From Cellulophaga sp. Hel_I_12 (GTDB taxonomy: Bacteria; Bacteroidota; Bacteroidia; Flavobacteriales; Flavobacteriaceae): a DNA stretch of 64,000 nt. Below, in pieces: positions 17,617 to 27,423 of the stretch; the stretch's first letter is position 1; every line of letters starts with the position of its first letter. The position numbers and the translations under genes were made by a program. Below the pieces are notes generated by a model, which saw only the letters and a program-made list of their open reading frames with translations, did no database searches and was not told where the DNA came from. The DNA is taken from positions 806,001 through 870,000 of the forward strand of contig NZ_JUHB01000001.1 in NCBI RefSeq assembly GCF_000799565.1, read 5' to 3'.

Positions 17617-20051
17617 TATTCAATACCTTTTTTACCAGAGCGCCAAAATGAAAATCCAATAGCTGCTAAAATTAAAAGTCCTAAAAGTCCTGTACTGGCT
17701 AAAACAATGGTAGAACCTTGTTGAATCACTTGGGGTTCAAACTTAAATTCTATTGTATGTTTTCCTAGTGGAATTTCTAAAGCCCTTAAGGCGTAATTAA
17801 CTCTAAAATGTGGTTTTAAAACACCATCTATATAAGCGTTCCAGCCTTTTTCATAATACATTTCAGAAAAAACGGCCAAGCCCTTATTGGAATTGGTAGC
17901 TTCGTAAATTAAATGATTAGGTCTGTATGTTGTTAGTGTTATTTTGGCTAAAGAATCTTTTTGATAGTCAAAACTTTGAATGGTGTTAAATTTAGCCGTA
18001 TTTACTAGCGCCGTATTTTTCGTATCTAAGTCTTTTAAAGCTAAAATTTCTTCATTTGCAGTAGTCACTTCCTGGAGTTCTGTAACAAACCAAGCATTCC
18101 CATTTGCGTCAGGGTTCATGGCAGGGTAGGTATTCCCATCCTCATCCTGCTGCATCACATATTTTACATTCAACATGTTCAATACATTAATATTGCCCCT
18201 ATAAATATGAAAATCAAACAGGTCTTGCATTTTTGCAGGTTTTGCGGCATGGTAGCCTCCTATAGATTGATGGAAATAAGAGGTACTTGCACCATTAAGC
18301 CCTTCGGCTGGATTATACACCCTAAATATACTTTTATCTTGTTTTAGCTCCTGATCTACAGGTGTTTCTGGAAATGGTATTGCCATGAGCTTAGCACGAA
18401 CAAAATCGTCGTCATTTACATAACGTTTGGCAACGCCCACTAAATCAAAGAGAACTAGTAGTCCGACTAGAACAACCAATACATTTTTATTGAATTTTTC
18501 TTTGATAAAAAACCACAGCACTAGTGCGGTTAAGAGTACATAGATTAAAGAGCGAATTGTATCGCTTGTATAAACCGCTTCACGATCTAGACGAATCATC
18601 GTCATTAACTCATTGCCGTAATTTTGCTCTAGAAAAGAATCACTAGCGCCTTCAAAATGAAATAATCCTTTGCTTATAAAAATCAATATCCCCAATCCAA
18701 AAGTAATGCTAAAGCTTGTTTTCAAGGCCTTCAGCTTCTTGGCTTTTTCAATGCTTGTATCAAATAAAGCGGCCAAAGCCAATATGGCCAATATGGGCAC
18801 GCATAGTTCTAAAATAACCTGTATAGAAGATACCGCTCTAAATTTATCATACAAGGGAAAATAGTCTATCATAAAATCGGTTAAAAGACTAAAATTCTTT
18901 CCCCACGATAAGATTAAAGACATGATCACCCCCCCTAAAAGCCACCATTTTGCTTTTTTTTGCACTAAAAACAAACCTAAAAAGAAAAGGAAAAATAATA
19001 CTGCACCTACATAGGCCGGAGCTGAAGTTCCTGGTTGATCACCCCAATATAAGGGCATACCACTTGTAAAATCTAATGCTTTTGATTTTGAAATTCCTTT
19101 TTCAACCAAAAACTCGAATGTTTTAGAATCTTCCCCTAAATCTTCGCTATTAGATCCTCCAAACAACCTAGGGACAAAAAGATTTAAAGATTCTGTAATA
19201 CCATAACTGTATTGGGTAATATATTCTTTACTTAAACCACCTGTATTTACTTTCTCGGTTCCATCGGGTGTTATGGTTAATTCGCTTTTACCTCGGGTAC
19301 TCCAGTCTGCATATTCTTTAGTGGCCAATAAGCTTGTGGCATTCGTCGCAATTCCTAAAATAACGGCTATCAACAAAAGGGCTAACGATGCCATAAAATG
19401 TTTGACTTGTTTTTTACGCACTGCATCAACCAAATAAACCACGCCTAAGATCAATACTAAAAGCATAAAATAATAAGTCATTTGGTAGTGATTGGCATTT
19501 ATTTCTAGGGCCATGGCCAAGGCGGTCAAAATAAAGCCCCAGACATATTTTTTTCGAAATACTAAAACAATGCCTCCAAGTAGCATGGGAAGATAGGCTA
19601 TCGCATGCGCTTTGGCATTATGCCCAACGCCTAGAATTATAATTAAATAGGTAGAAAAACCAAAGGCTAGCGCCCCCAAAACAGCAAGTCGGTAATCTAC
19701 TTTTAAACAAGATAATAAGATATAAAAGCCCAATAAGTATAAAAAAAGATAATCTGCTGGTCGAGGCAAAAAACGTAAGCTTAAATCTAACTGTTTAATA
19801 TAATTATGCGGATAATGTGCACCTAACTGAAAGGTAGGCATGCCTCCAAAAGCACTATTGGTCCAATAAGGTTCTTCTCCTGTGCGCTTTTTAAATTCAA
19901 TTTGCTCTTGCGCCATTCCTGTATACTGGGCAATATCGGACTGGAAAATAACTTTTCCTTGTAAAACAGGCGTAAAAAATGCCAAAGCTGCAACAATAAA
20001 TAGGGCTATGGCAAAAAAATGTATTAAAAAAGCTCTAAGATTACGCTTCAT
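17616..20051 (-). CDS. YfhO-family multispanning membrane protein
   Basis: The 811-residue protein has an N-terminal helix, the extracytoplasmic loop VIFQSDIAQYTGM with GGMPTFQLG, about a dozen membrane helices through residue 560, a long periplasmic domain (about residues 560-770) and a final helix ending in KKGIE. This is the layout of YfhO/GT-C-like proteins, some of which glycosylate lipoteichoic acid in Bacillus. In Bacteroidota the acceptor is unknown. It is the first gene of the three-gene overlapping set with the glycosyltransferase and the flippase. Confidence 0.88.
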   Translation of the reverse strand: MKRNLRAFLIHFFAIALFIVAALAFFTPVLQGKVIFQSDIAQYTGMAQEQIEFKKRTGEEPYWTNSAFGGMPTFQLGAHYPHNYIKQLDLSLRFLPRPADYLFLYLLGFYILLSCLKVDYRLAVLGALAFGFSTYLIIILGVGHNAKAHAIAYLPMLLGGIVLVFRKKYVWGFILTALAMALEINANHYQMTYYFMLLVLILGVVYLVDAVRKKQVKHFMASLALLLIAVILGIATNATSLLATKEYADWSTRGKSELTITPDGTEKVNTGGLSKEYITQYSYGITESLNLFVPRLFGGSNSEDLGEDSKTFEFLVEKGISKSKALDFTSGMPLYWGDQPGTSAPAYVGAVLFFLFFLGLFLVQKKAKWWLLGGVIMSLILSWGKNFSLLTDFMIDYFPLYDKFRAVSSIQVILELCVPILAILALAALFDTSIEKAKKLKALKTSFSITFGLGILIFISKGLFHFEGASDSFLEQNYGNELMTMIRLDREAVYTSDTIRSLIYVLLTALVLWFFIKEKFNKNVLVVLVGLLVLFDLVGVAKRYVNDDDFVRAKLMAIPFPETPVDQELKQDKSIFRVYNPAEGLNGASTSYFHQSIGGYHAAKPAKMQDLFDFHIYRGNINVLNMLNVKYVMQQDEDGNTYPAMNPDANGNAWFVTELQEVTTANEEILALKDLDTKNTALVNTAKFNTIQSFDYQKDSLAKITLTTYRPNHLIYEATNSNKGLAVFSEMYYEKGWNAYIDGVLKPHFRVNYALRALEIPLGKHTIEFKFEPQVIQQGSTIVLASTGLLGLLILAAIGFSFWRSGKKGIE

Positions 20052-20099
20052 CAGGTTGGTTGGTGTTTATTTGAATTAAAGGCTTATTAAAAAGTGAAA

Positions 20100-20363
20100 T
20101 TAGTCAATTTCTTCAAAATCTATATATTCTCCAACTTTTTTTGAAGACTTTGGATTTTTAGAGGTTTTTGATTTAATAATTACATCGCCTTCATCTGTGG
20201 TTTTTGTTTGCCGTTGCGGATCAAAACCTTCAAATTTTTCTCTAAAATGCTTCTCAGCCTTTTTACCGGCATAATTCAATATTTTAGGTGCAAAGATTTT
20301 TAGCAATATTTTAATTGCATAATATACTAATAGTATGATTAAAATCGTTGTAATAAAACCCAT
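20100..20363 (-). CDS. DUF4834 family small membrane protein
   Basis: The 87-residue protein has a single N-terminal hydrophobic helix (about residues 4-30) and a charged tail containing AGKKAEKHFREKFEG and ending in an acidic stretch (YIDFEEID). This matches the short DUF4834 proteins of Flavobacteriia, which have no known role. It lies 48 bp upstream of the YfhO-type gene on the same strand and probably belongs to that transcript. Confidence 0.8.
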   Translation of the reverse strand: MGFITTILIILLVYYAIKILLKIFAPKILNYAGKKAEKHFREKFEGFDPQRQTKTTDEGDVIIKSKTSKNPKSSKKVGEYIDFEEID

Positions 20364-20567
20364 GGTACTTTAATAATTAATACCAAAAATACGATTCTAA
20401 CCGTTCATTTTAACCTAGCAAGTCTTAAAAAAATAATAAAACCGCTAAAGTAGCTATGTAAGTATTTAAAATTTATATCCCTAGTCAGAAGGAACACAAG
20501 CCATCATCATAACCATCATTTACGCTTAAGACCTAACTAATAGTTAAGATTTCTCTAAAAACGAATC

Positions 20568-21617
20568 ATGAAAAACTTTTTATTTTTAATTATTTTACTT
20601 TTTACCTTCACTATTCAAGCACAATATACAGATGTAATTAATTCTAACCGGCCAGGACAATCTGTTAGTGCTTACGCGGTTGGTCGAAATGTTATTCAGG
20701 TAGAATTTGGCCTTGGGTATGAGCAACAAGAACATACCGTATTATTAACAGATGCCTCTATTTGGAACACCGAAATTGCCTTACGTTACGGTTTATTATT
20801 CGAAAAACTAGAAATCACTTATGAAGGTACTTTTCAAAAAGAAGACATTAACTATCAAACGTCACAAACCGATGCCTCCTTTACTGATTTTACCAGAAAT
20901 CGATTAGGCCTTAAATATTTAATTTATGATCCTTTTAAAAATGAAGAACGCAACAAGCCCAATTTATTGAGCTGGCGTGCGAATCATAAATTCAAATGGC
21001 GTAATTTATTACCAGCCGTTTCTTTGTATGCAGGGGCTACATTTGTATTAGGAGAAAACCCCTATTACTCGGGAGATCCTATTGCTTCTCCAAGAGTTAT
21101 GCTGGCGACACAAAGCAAAATTTCTCCGAGAGTAGTGTTTATATCAAATATCGCTTACGATCGTATTGGTACTGAGTTTCCTGAAATGAGTTATATTGTT
21201 TCGTTAACACACGCTTTTCGCAATCCCAAATGGAGTATCTTTTTAGAGCAGCAAGGAATAAAAAGTGATCGTTACGCTGATGCGTTATATAGAACAGGTG
21301 TAGCCCATTTACTTTCTAAAAACTTACAAGCTGATGTTAGTTTTGGCGGAAGTTTTAAAGATACTCCAACACGTATGTTTGGAACTATTGGAATGTCTTA
21401 CCGATTAGATAAACACGTGGATGATGTTAAACCTATTGACGAGCAAAAAGGAGGGCAAAATGGTCAAATTGGAAAACAATCTATGAGTAAAAAGGCCCGA
21501 AAAGCAAAAAAAGGCAGTGGCGCTGAAGATGTTGATTTAGGACCCACTAAAAAGCAACTCAAAAAGCTAAAAAAAACCGAGAAAGCGAAAAGTAAAAATG
21601 ATGAGATTGATTTTTAA
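20568..21617 (+). CDS. Outer-membrane beta-barrel protein (transporter/MetA-pathway-like)
   Basis: The 349-residue protein has a signal peptide (about residues 1-18, ending IQA) and then DVINSNRPGQSVSAYAVGRN, the opening of the 'putative MetA-pathway of phenol degradation' transporter-type barrels. Alternating aromatic strands follow to about residue 285 (LADVSFGGSFKDTPTRMFG region). The last 60 residues are a Lys-rich tail (KKARKAKKGSG, KKQLKKLKKTEKAKSK) that would lie in the periplasm or outside. It stands alone between divergent and convergent neighbours. The substrate is unknown. Confidence 0.8.
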   Translation: MKNFLFLIILLFTFTIQAQYTDVINSNRPGQSVSAYAVGRNVIQVEFGLGYEQQEHTVLLTDASIWNTEIALRYGLLFEKLEITYEGTFQKEDINYQTSQTDASFTDFTRNRLGLKYLIYDPFKNEERNKPNLLSWRANHKFKWRNLLPAVSLYAGATFVLGENPYYSGDPIASPRVMLATQSKISPRVVFISNIAYDRIGTEFPEMSYIVSLTHAFRNPKWSIFLEQQGIKSDRYADALYRTGVAHLLSKNLQADVSFGGSFKDTPTRMFGTIGMSYRLDKHVDDVKPIDEQKGGQNGQIGKQSMSKKARKAKKGSGAEDVDLGPTKKQLKKLKKTEKAKSKNDEIDF

Positions 21618-21689
21618 TTGTGGATACTAGACATAAAACTGTTAGATTAAAGCCTTATTAGTCCATTTTGGAGCATTAATAGCTTAAAA

Positions 21690-23882
21690 TTAAACCGTTA
21701 CCAAACCAATTGATTTTAAGGTATTGATGGATTTCGAAAACCAAAACAATTCAAAATCTTCGAATTTTACTTCAAAGTCAATTTTTACATCCTTAATAAA
21801 TACGGGTTTTTCTTTATTTAGCCTCCATAAGGCTAAATTTTCAACTAGCCACTCCCCTTTTTCTTTATCTAAAGTGATTTGAGTACTGTTTCTATGGTGA
21901 TGAAATGTTAGTTTTAATACTTCCCAAGTCTGTCCCTTTTTAGATTTTGTGTACATTTCTTGTCGGGGCAAACTTCCCAACCAAATTACCTTTGCCGTTG
22001 GTTTTATCTTATAGTCCATCTCTACATTTAAACATGCCGCAATAAAGTTTGACTTTATTTGGGTTTTCGGAATCTTAAAATCGAACCAATTTTGTAAGGG
22101 TGTTTCAAACCCAATACCATGCATGTAATTGAAGAGCGATTTTTTTAATCCGAAACTGAATTTGGAATGATCTATACCTGTAGTATCCTTAAAATCAATG
22201 TCGTTATTCGCGAAGGTAATTTCTTTTAAATCGGGTACTATACCGTATTCAGACGGATTAATACCAATTGGGCTATGTGCCGTTAGCGCAAATTGATGCC
22301 AGAAACCAGATTGCAACACGCCCACCTCAAAAAGCTGACGCACCATTTCTAAACTATCTACCGTTTCCTGTACTGTCTGTGTGGGGTAGCCGTACATTAA
22401 ATACGAATGTACCATGATGTGTGCATCCGTAAAATTACGGGTTACCTGAGCCACTTGAGAGACCGTAACACCTTTATCTATTAATTTAAGCAAACGATCC
22501 GAAGCAACTTCTAAACCGCCAGATACCGCAATACAACCAGAAGCCTTTAATAAATAACACAAATCTGCTGTAAAGTTTTTCTCAAAACGAATATTCGTCC
22601 ACCATGTAACCACTACCTTTCTTTTGATAATTTCAATGGCTAAAGCTTTCATAAGTGATGGTGGCGCGGCTTCATCCACAAAATGGAATCCGTTTTCGCC
22701 AGTTTGTGCGATGAGTTCTTCCATCCGATCCACTAAAATAGTTGCCGCAATAGGCTCATATATTTTAATATAGTCTAAAGAGATATCACAAAACGTGCAT
22801 TTTCCCCAATAACAACCATGGGCCATGGTTAATTTATTCCACCGACCATCGCTCCATAAACTATGCATGGGGTTGGCAATTTCGATAACAGAGATATAGG
22901 CATCTAAAAGCAAATCAGAATAATCCGGAGTACCCACTTCACTTTGTTTATAATCGGGTTGTGTAGCATTATTTTTAAAAACAATGTTGCCGTTTTCTAA
23001 TACATAGGTGCGTTTAAATTGCGGCTCAGACAGGTTCTCATTTTGAAGCGAGTTTACTAAAAGTTCCACAGGTAATTCGCCATCATCTAAGCTGATATAA
23101 TCAAAAAACTCAAAAACGCGTTGATCTGTTAAAGAGCGTAATTCGGTATTTGGAAACCCCCCACCCATCATTATTTTTATCGCTGGGTGCTGTTCTTTAA
23201 GGTATTGAGCACATCGAAATGCACTGTACAAATTACCGGGAAAGGGCACAGAAAAACCAATTAGTTTGGGTTGTACTTGCTGAATGGTATTTTCGAGTAA
23301 GCGCAGTGTTATCTGATCAATGTACGTAACATCATCTTGCAAAAAAGCATACAACTCATCAAAGGAATTAGCACTTCTGCCTAGACGTTCCGCATAGCGA
23401 CTAAACCCGAAATTGGCGTCTACGCATTCTACTATAAAATCAGATAAATCTTCTAAATACAAAGTAGCCAAGTGTTTGGCTTTATCTTGCAAACCCATTT
23501 CTCCAAAAGCCCAATCTAAATCATCTAATTGCTGAAAACGCGATGCTTCAGGTAAAAAACCTTGGGTGCAAATCTGTCGTGCAAAAGTTGGATTATTTCC
23601 TTGCAAAAAAGCAATTACAAGCGAAATAGTGCTTATATAAGACTCTTTTAGGGCAAATATACGTTCACAATTTTTGGAAATAATAGTTTTATTATCCAAT
23701 GCAAAAGTGAATATATGTTCTAATTCTTGCTTTGAAAACAGCTCTAAAATAACCTCAATTCCTAAATCGGACTGAAAACAAGAAATATGTTTAGTATTCA
23801 GAAAACCTTTCAAATAGGCCGTTGCTGGGTAAGGCGTATTTAATTGTGTAAAAGGTGGCGTGATGAGTAAAACGTCTTTCAA
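21690..23882 (-). CDS. B12-binding-type radical SAM protein
   Basis: The 730-residue protein has an N-terminal cobalamin-binding-like domain (about residues 130-290, with LIGFSVPFPGNLYSAFRCAQ and IMMGGGFPN), a radical SAM domain (from about residue 345) and a C-terminal extension. The cluster motif is CYWGKCTFC (Cys357, Cys362, Cys365), that is CX4CX2C rather than the usual CX3CX2C. Later SAM-binding blocks are VDEAAPPSLM and SGGLEVASDR. Class B radical SAM enzymes methylate or rearrange unactivated carbons; the substrate is unknown. It stands 44 bp downstream of the dihydrouridine synthase gene. Confidence 0.85.
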   Translation of the reverse strand: MKDVLLITPPFTQLNTPYPATAYLKGFLNTKHISCFQSDLGIEVILELFSKQELEHIFTFALDNKTIISKNCERIFALKESYISTISLVIAFLQGNNPTFARQICTQGFLPEASRFQQLDDLDWAFGEMGLQDKAKHLATLYLEDLSDFIVECVDANFGFSRYAERLGRSANSFDELYAFLQDDVTYIDQITLRLLENTIQQVQPKLIGFSVPFPGNLYSAFRCAQYLKEQHPAIKIMMGGGFPNTELRSLTDQRVFEFFDYISLDDGELPVELLVNSLQNENLSEPQFKRTYVLENGNIVFKNNATQPDYKQSEVGTPDYSDLLLDAYISVIEIANPMHSLWSDGRWNKLTMAHGCYWGKCTFCDISLDYIKIYEPIAATILVDRMEELIAQTGENGFHFVDEAAPPSLMKALAIEIIKRKVVVTWWTNIRFEKNFTADLCYLLKASGCIAVSGGLEVASDRLLKLIDKGVTVSQVAQVTRNFTDAHIMVHSYLMYGYPTQTVQETVDSLEMVRQLFEVGVLQSGFWHQFALTAHSPIGINPSEYGIVPDLKEITFANNDIDFKDTTGIDHSKFSFGLKKSLFNYMHGIGFETPLQNWFDFKIPKTQIKSNFIAACLNVEMDYKIKPTAKVIWLGSLPRQEMYTKSKKGQTWEVLKLTFHHHRNSTQITLDKEKGEWLVENLALWRLNKEKPVFIKDVKIDFEVKFEDFELFWFSKSINTLKSIGLVTV

Positions 23883-23922
23883 AATTAATTTTAAAGTTGG
23901 TCTGTAAAGGTAAATGAATAGT

Positions 23923-24879
23923 TTAGGCCAAGGATACTTCTTTTTTTAGAATTTCGGCAACAGCACTGCGGTAAGCTGCGGGATTATTTGCCTTTTTTAT
24001 GGCTTTATAGGCCTTTTGAGGGTCCGAGAATGATTGTGCAAAGAATTCCCAAAAGCCTAACATTTTCATTTTTATAGGTGTTGGTCCTGATAAAAATTCA
24101 TCGTACTGCTGGTAAATGGTATCGTGAAATTCTTTAAAAATTTCAATTCTGTCAGCAGGGTATGCTGTGGTACCTGCCTTAATCATACTGGGTAAAAAAG
24201 GGTCGGCAATTAAGCCACGCCCAATCATAAAATGATCGATACTCGGGAAGCGTTCTTGCATTTTTTTAAATTGTGCCACACTTGTAATGTCACCATTATA
24301 GTATAATTTATGAGTGGTACTTTCAATACAGCGCTGAAAGGCATCTAAATCTACCCCCCCTTTATACAATTGCTTTCCAATACGGGCATGGATAGCAATA
24401 TTTTTAATCGGATATTTTTCTAAGACTGGAAATGTGTCTAAAATTTCACTGCTATTTTCATACCCCATTCGCATTTTCATCGATACGACAATATCGGTTT
24501 CGCTATGCACTCGATCTAAAATATGATTTATTTTATCTGCTTCTTTTATTAATCCCGAACCCATTCCGCGTTTGGTGACCATGGGGTACGGGCACCCTAA
24601 ATTCCAGTTCAGCTCTTTATACCCTAAGTCTTGAACATACTTTACGACGAACAAAAACTCGTCTGCATCGTTGGTCATTACCTGTGGAATGACATTTAAA
24701 GTTGTATTGTTTTCTAGTTGTAAATCGCGCTGATAAGACGATTTTATGACCAATTTACCATCTAAGCGAATGTAGGGAGCATAAAAAGTATCGATTCCGC
24801 CAAAAAATTGCTGAAAAGCATTTCGGAAGCGAAAATCAGTGAATCCCTGAAGTGGTGATGATAAAAGCGTAAAACTCAT
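23923..24879 (-). CDS. tRNA-dihydrouridine synthase family protein
   Basis: An upstream extension of the frame exists, but I start at ATG 24879, giving 318 residues. The family opening SFTLLSSPLQGFTDFRFRN begins there, and a -7 box lies 18 nt before it. The FMN-binding TIM barrel shows LNWNLGCPYPMVTKRGMGS with the catalytic Cys, the KMRMGYEN block, and NGDITS followed by FMIGRGLIADPFL. These enzymes reduce uridines in the D-loop of tRNA with NADPH. Which of the DusA, B or C classes it belongs to is unclear. The radical SAM gene follows 40 bp downstream. Confidence 0.92.
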   Translation of the reverse strand: MSFTLLSSPLQGFTDFRFRNAFQQFFGGIDTFYAPYIRLDGKLVIKSSYQRDLQLENNTTLNVIPQVMTNDADEFLFVVKYVQDLGYKELNWNLGCPYPMVTKRGMGSGLIKEADKINHILDRVHSETDIVVSMKMRMGYENSSEILDTFPVLEKYPIKNIAIHARIGKQLYKGGVDLDAFQRCIESTTHKLYYNGDITSVAQFKKMQERFPSIDHFMIGRGLIADPFLPSMIKAGTTAYPADRIEIFKEFHDTIYQQYDEFLSGPTPIKMKMLGFWEFFAQSFSDPQKAYKAIKKANNPAAYRSAVAEILKKEVSLA

Positions 24880-24896
24880 AGATGTAGTATAAAAAG

Positions 24897-25052
24897 CAAA
24901 GATAATGCTATAAGTGATAAAGAAAATAGAAAAAAGACTTGAGACAAGAGGCAAGATACTATCAAACAAAAAAGTATAGACTAGTAAAGCCTTATACAAT
25001 GAAACATTTCTTAACCGCAAATCGAAGTACTGAACTTTAAATAGTATTTTTG
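24897..25052. promoter_or_regulatory. Divergent promoter region between dus and the GNAT-like gene
   Basis: TATCTTTG on the minus strand (24897-24904) lies 18 nt before ATG 24879. TATTTTTG on the plus strand (25045-25052) lies 20 nt before ATG 25072. Both match the -7 consensus, and the minus-strand box argues against the longer reading of the dus frame. Confidence 0.6.
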
Positions 25053-25071
25053 ATAGCACAAAACTGCAGCA

Positions 25072-26193
25072 ATGATTTTTATACAAGAGGTAACCAACAA
25101 AACCGACCTAAAAAAATTCGTAAAATTTCCATTTTCTTTATACAAAGACTCTCCATATTGGGTTCCTCCCATCATTGCTGACGAAATGGAGACCTTTGAT
25201 AAAGATAAAAATCCTGCATTTAAAGATGCTGAGGTTACTTTATTTTTAGCCTATAAAGATAACGTACTCGTTGGTCGCGTTGCCGCCATTGCCAATTGGA
25301 TTGAAATTAAGCAACAAAAAGTATCCAAAATGCGATTTGGTTGGTTCGATTTTATTGATGATTTTGAAGTCACAAAAGCCTTATTAGACAAAGTAGTAGC
25401 CATAGGAAAAAAGCACCAGTTAGCCTATATGGAAGGGCCTGTTGGTTTTTCAAACCTTGATAAAGTTGGGGTGCTCACTTATGGTTTTGACCAGATTGGC
25501 ACCATGATTACCTGGTACAACCACCCCTATTATGTAAATCATTATGAAAAACTAAACTTCATAAAAGAGAAAGGCTATATAGAAAGTAAATTTCCATTTG
25601 CCAATGCAGATCCAAAATTTTATGCTAAGGCCAATGAATTAATTAAAAAAAGATACAAGCTCAAACCCTTAAATTTTACAAAAACCAAAGATGTGATGCC
25701 ATGGGCAGATAAAATGTTTGATTTGTTTAATGAAAGCTACGCATCACTTTCTTCTTTTGTACCGATCAATGAAATTCAAAAAGAATATTTTAAAAAAAAA
25801 TACATCAGTTTTATTAATCCTGAATACATAAAATTTGTTTTAGATGAACATGATCATTTGGTGGCGTTTAGCATTGTAATGCCTTCCTTCTCAAAAGCAC
25901 TGCAAAAAGCCAATGGTAAATTATTCCCGACAGGCATTTTTCATTTGTTAAAAGCAAAAAAGAAAAGTAAAGAAGTTATTTTTTATTTGATTGGTGTACT
26001 CCCTGAATATCAAAATAAAGGCGTAACCGCTATCATTTTTAATGAATGCTATGAAACTTTCACCAAAAAAGGTATTTTAGATTGTGTGAGAACTCCAGAA
26101 TTAGAAGACAATTTGGCCATACAACAACTTTGGAAAAACTTTGATCCCGTTGTTTATAAACGCAGAAGTACGTACAGAAAAGAGCTGGAGTAA
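25072..26193 (+). CDS. GNAT-like acyltransferase family protein
   Basis: The 373-residue protein starts MIFIQEVTNKTDLKKFVKFP and contains a GNAT-like core: LFLAYKDNVLVGRVAAIANW near residue 60 and the late VLPEYQNKGVTAIIFNECYE (acetyl-CoA-binding-type Q/R-x-x-G-x-G/A pattern). Many homologues in Bacteroidota are named only as N-acetyltransferases, and sometimes wrongly as GTP cyclohydrolase. No partner gene points to a substrate. The start is supported by a -7 box 20 nt upstream. Confidence 0.78.
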   Translation: MIFIQEVTNKTDLKKFVKFPFSLYKDSPYWVPPIIADEMETFDKDKNPAFKDAEVTLFLAYKDNVLVGRVAAIANWIEIKQQKVSKMRFGWFDFIDDFEVTKALLDKVVAIGKKHQLAYMEGPVGFSNLDKVGVLTYGFDQIGTMITWYNHPYYVNHYEKLNFIKEKGYIESKFPFANADPKFYAKANELIKKRYKLKPLNFTKTKDVMPWADKMFDLFNESYASLSSFVPINEIQKEYFKKKYISFINPEYIKFVLDEHDHLVAFSIVMPSFSKALQKANGKLFPTGIFHLLKAKKKSKEVIFYLIGVLPEYQNKGVTAIIFNECYETFTKKGILDCVRTPELEDNLAIQQLWKNFDPVVYKRRSTYRKELE

Positions 26194-26289
26194 ACTACTA
26201 CCTAAAAAAAAGTTGTAGGATTAGAACATCAAGACCGCTGCATTTCCACTCTGCTCAATGAGCTCGTTATACGAATCTAGACTTCAATT

Positions 26290-26502
26290 TTATTCCGCTA
26301 AAAATTGCAAAAGTGCAGTGGCTTTTTCAACATCAGCTTCATGTACTTTTAATTGAATAGGATTAAACCCTCCAGCTGTAACCCCCCATGACCTTATGGT
26401 ACCCATTAGTTCATTTTCAACGAATACTTCAATATCATGGTCTAATAATATGTTTTTTGCGTTCATTACTTGATAATGTTCGCCTCTGAAAATGGTTGTC
26501 AT
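26290..26502 (-). CDS. DUF2007 family protein
   Basis: The 70-residue protein matches DUF2007 (putative signal-transducing protein) in length and in its blocks TTIFRGEHYQVMNAKNILLD and IQLKVHEADVEKATALLQ. It is a small soluble ferredoxin-like fold. Members are often linked to PII-like or stress contexts, but the role is not established. It lies alone between the GNAT-like gene (convergent) and the CPBP protease gene (52 bp upstream, same strand). Confidence 0.8.
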   Translation of the reverse strand: MTTIFRGEHYQVMNAKNILLDHDIEVFVENELMGTIRSWGVTAGGFNPIQLKVHEADVEKATALLQFLAE

Positions 26503-26554
26503 GGTTTTTATTTTAATGCTAATAAATGTAAAATAAAAAAATATAACTAACTAA

Positions 26555-27319
26555 TTAATCCTCTTCTGTGGTTGAAATTCTCAAGTTTTTAAAACCCCAT
26601 AATATCAAGCCAAAACTCAAAATATAAAGACTAAAGTAAAGGATAAAGCTTTGGTCCGAAAAGTTGATGTATTCTATTTTAGTAATCTGTGTTAGAAAAT
26701 TCCAGACCATGTGTATTGCAATATTCAGCCATAAAGATTTTGTTATATAATAAACATACCCAAAGAAAATACCAATGAAAAAATAAGCGATCAAGCCATT
26801 CAAATTTAGGTGCATTATGGCAAATAAAAACGAGGATAATACAAGACTAATAATTAAGTTATACCTTTCTAGTAGTGCAGTAAAAATAATATAGCGGTAC
26901 ATGATTTCCTCTAAAATTGGCCCAGCAATAATCATTAAAAATAAAATCCAAATATCCTTAGAATCAAAATCTAAATTAAAAGAGATGATTTTCAATTTAG
27001 AATCGAATAAAGATTTTATAAAATCATAATCTATAGTGTTTTGCGCTAAAAATATAGCAAAAAATAATGATGCTACAACAGCTAAAGTTTTATATGAAAT
27101 GGTTTCAAATTTAAAAGTCCATTTTAATTTAAGCCATTTAAAACAAAATAAAATTCCTAAAAAAAATAAAAGATGAAAGCTATAAACTAAGATTATTGTT
27201 TGTGTTTCATAAGTTATATTTTTAAGTAAGTATGTGCCATAAAGAACTAATCCATGAAGTATTTGTATTAGGAGTAATAGTAGCAGAAATGAATAAAATA
27301 GTTTGTGTTTTTTAACCAA
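26555..27319 (-). CDS. CPBP (CAAX/Abi) family intramembrane metalloprotease
   Basis: The 254-residue protein has about eight hydrophobic helices and the family's active-site pattern EEIMYR (Glu137, Glu138, Arg142), FAIMHLN with His170, and IHMVWN with His203 and Asn207. Members are membrane-embedded proteases; in bacteria they mature or inactivate peptides, and the substrate here is unknown. The start codon is TTG 27319; no other in-frame Met lies near the N-terminus. It may be co-transcribed with DUF2007. Confidence 0.85.
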   Translation of the reverse strand: MVKKHKLFYSFLLLLLLIQILHGLVLYGTYLLKNITYETQTIILVYSFHLLFFLGILFCFKWLKLKWTFKFETISYKTLAVVASLFFAIFLAQNTIDYDFIKSLFDSKLKIISFNLDFDSKDIWILFLMIIAGPILEEIMYRYIIFTALLERYNLIISLVLSSFLFAIMHLNLNGLIAYFFIGIFFGYVYYITKSLWLNIAIHMVWNFLTQITKIEYINFSDQSFILYFSLYILSFGLILWGFKNLRISTTEED

Positions 27320-27363
27320 AGGATTTTTTTTGATTTAGTGTTTTTAGTTTTCTAAATTTATAC

Positions 27364-27402
27364 AAAAAATCCCAAACACTAAACCATAGCATTTGGGATT
27401 TT
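27364..27402 (-). terminator. Terminator after the CFAT candidate gene
   Basis: AAAATCCCAAA pairs with TTTGGGATTTT (11 bp) around a 15-nt loop; read leftward it ends in a T run. It lies 22 bp past the stop codon of the 27424-28683 gene. Confidence 0.7.
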
Positions 27403-27423
27403 CAAATTTATCAATAAGCTCAT

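Noticed and set aside
23923..25086. Longer reading of the dihydrouridine synthase with 69 extra N-terminal residues.
   Set aside because: The extension is hydrophobic and not family-like, crosses the promoter box at 24897-24904, and overlaps the divergent gene's start region.
26194..26289. Short minus-strand stretch reading SLDSYNELIEQSGNAAVLMF between stops.
   Set aside because: It resembles the start of a YtxJ-like thiol protein, but it is only 20 residues long, has no start codon and continues nowhere. It may be a decayed fragment, but the evidence is too thin.
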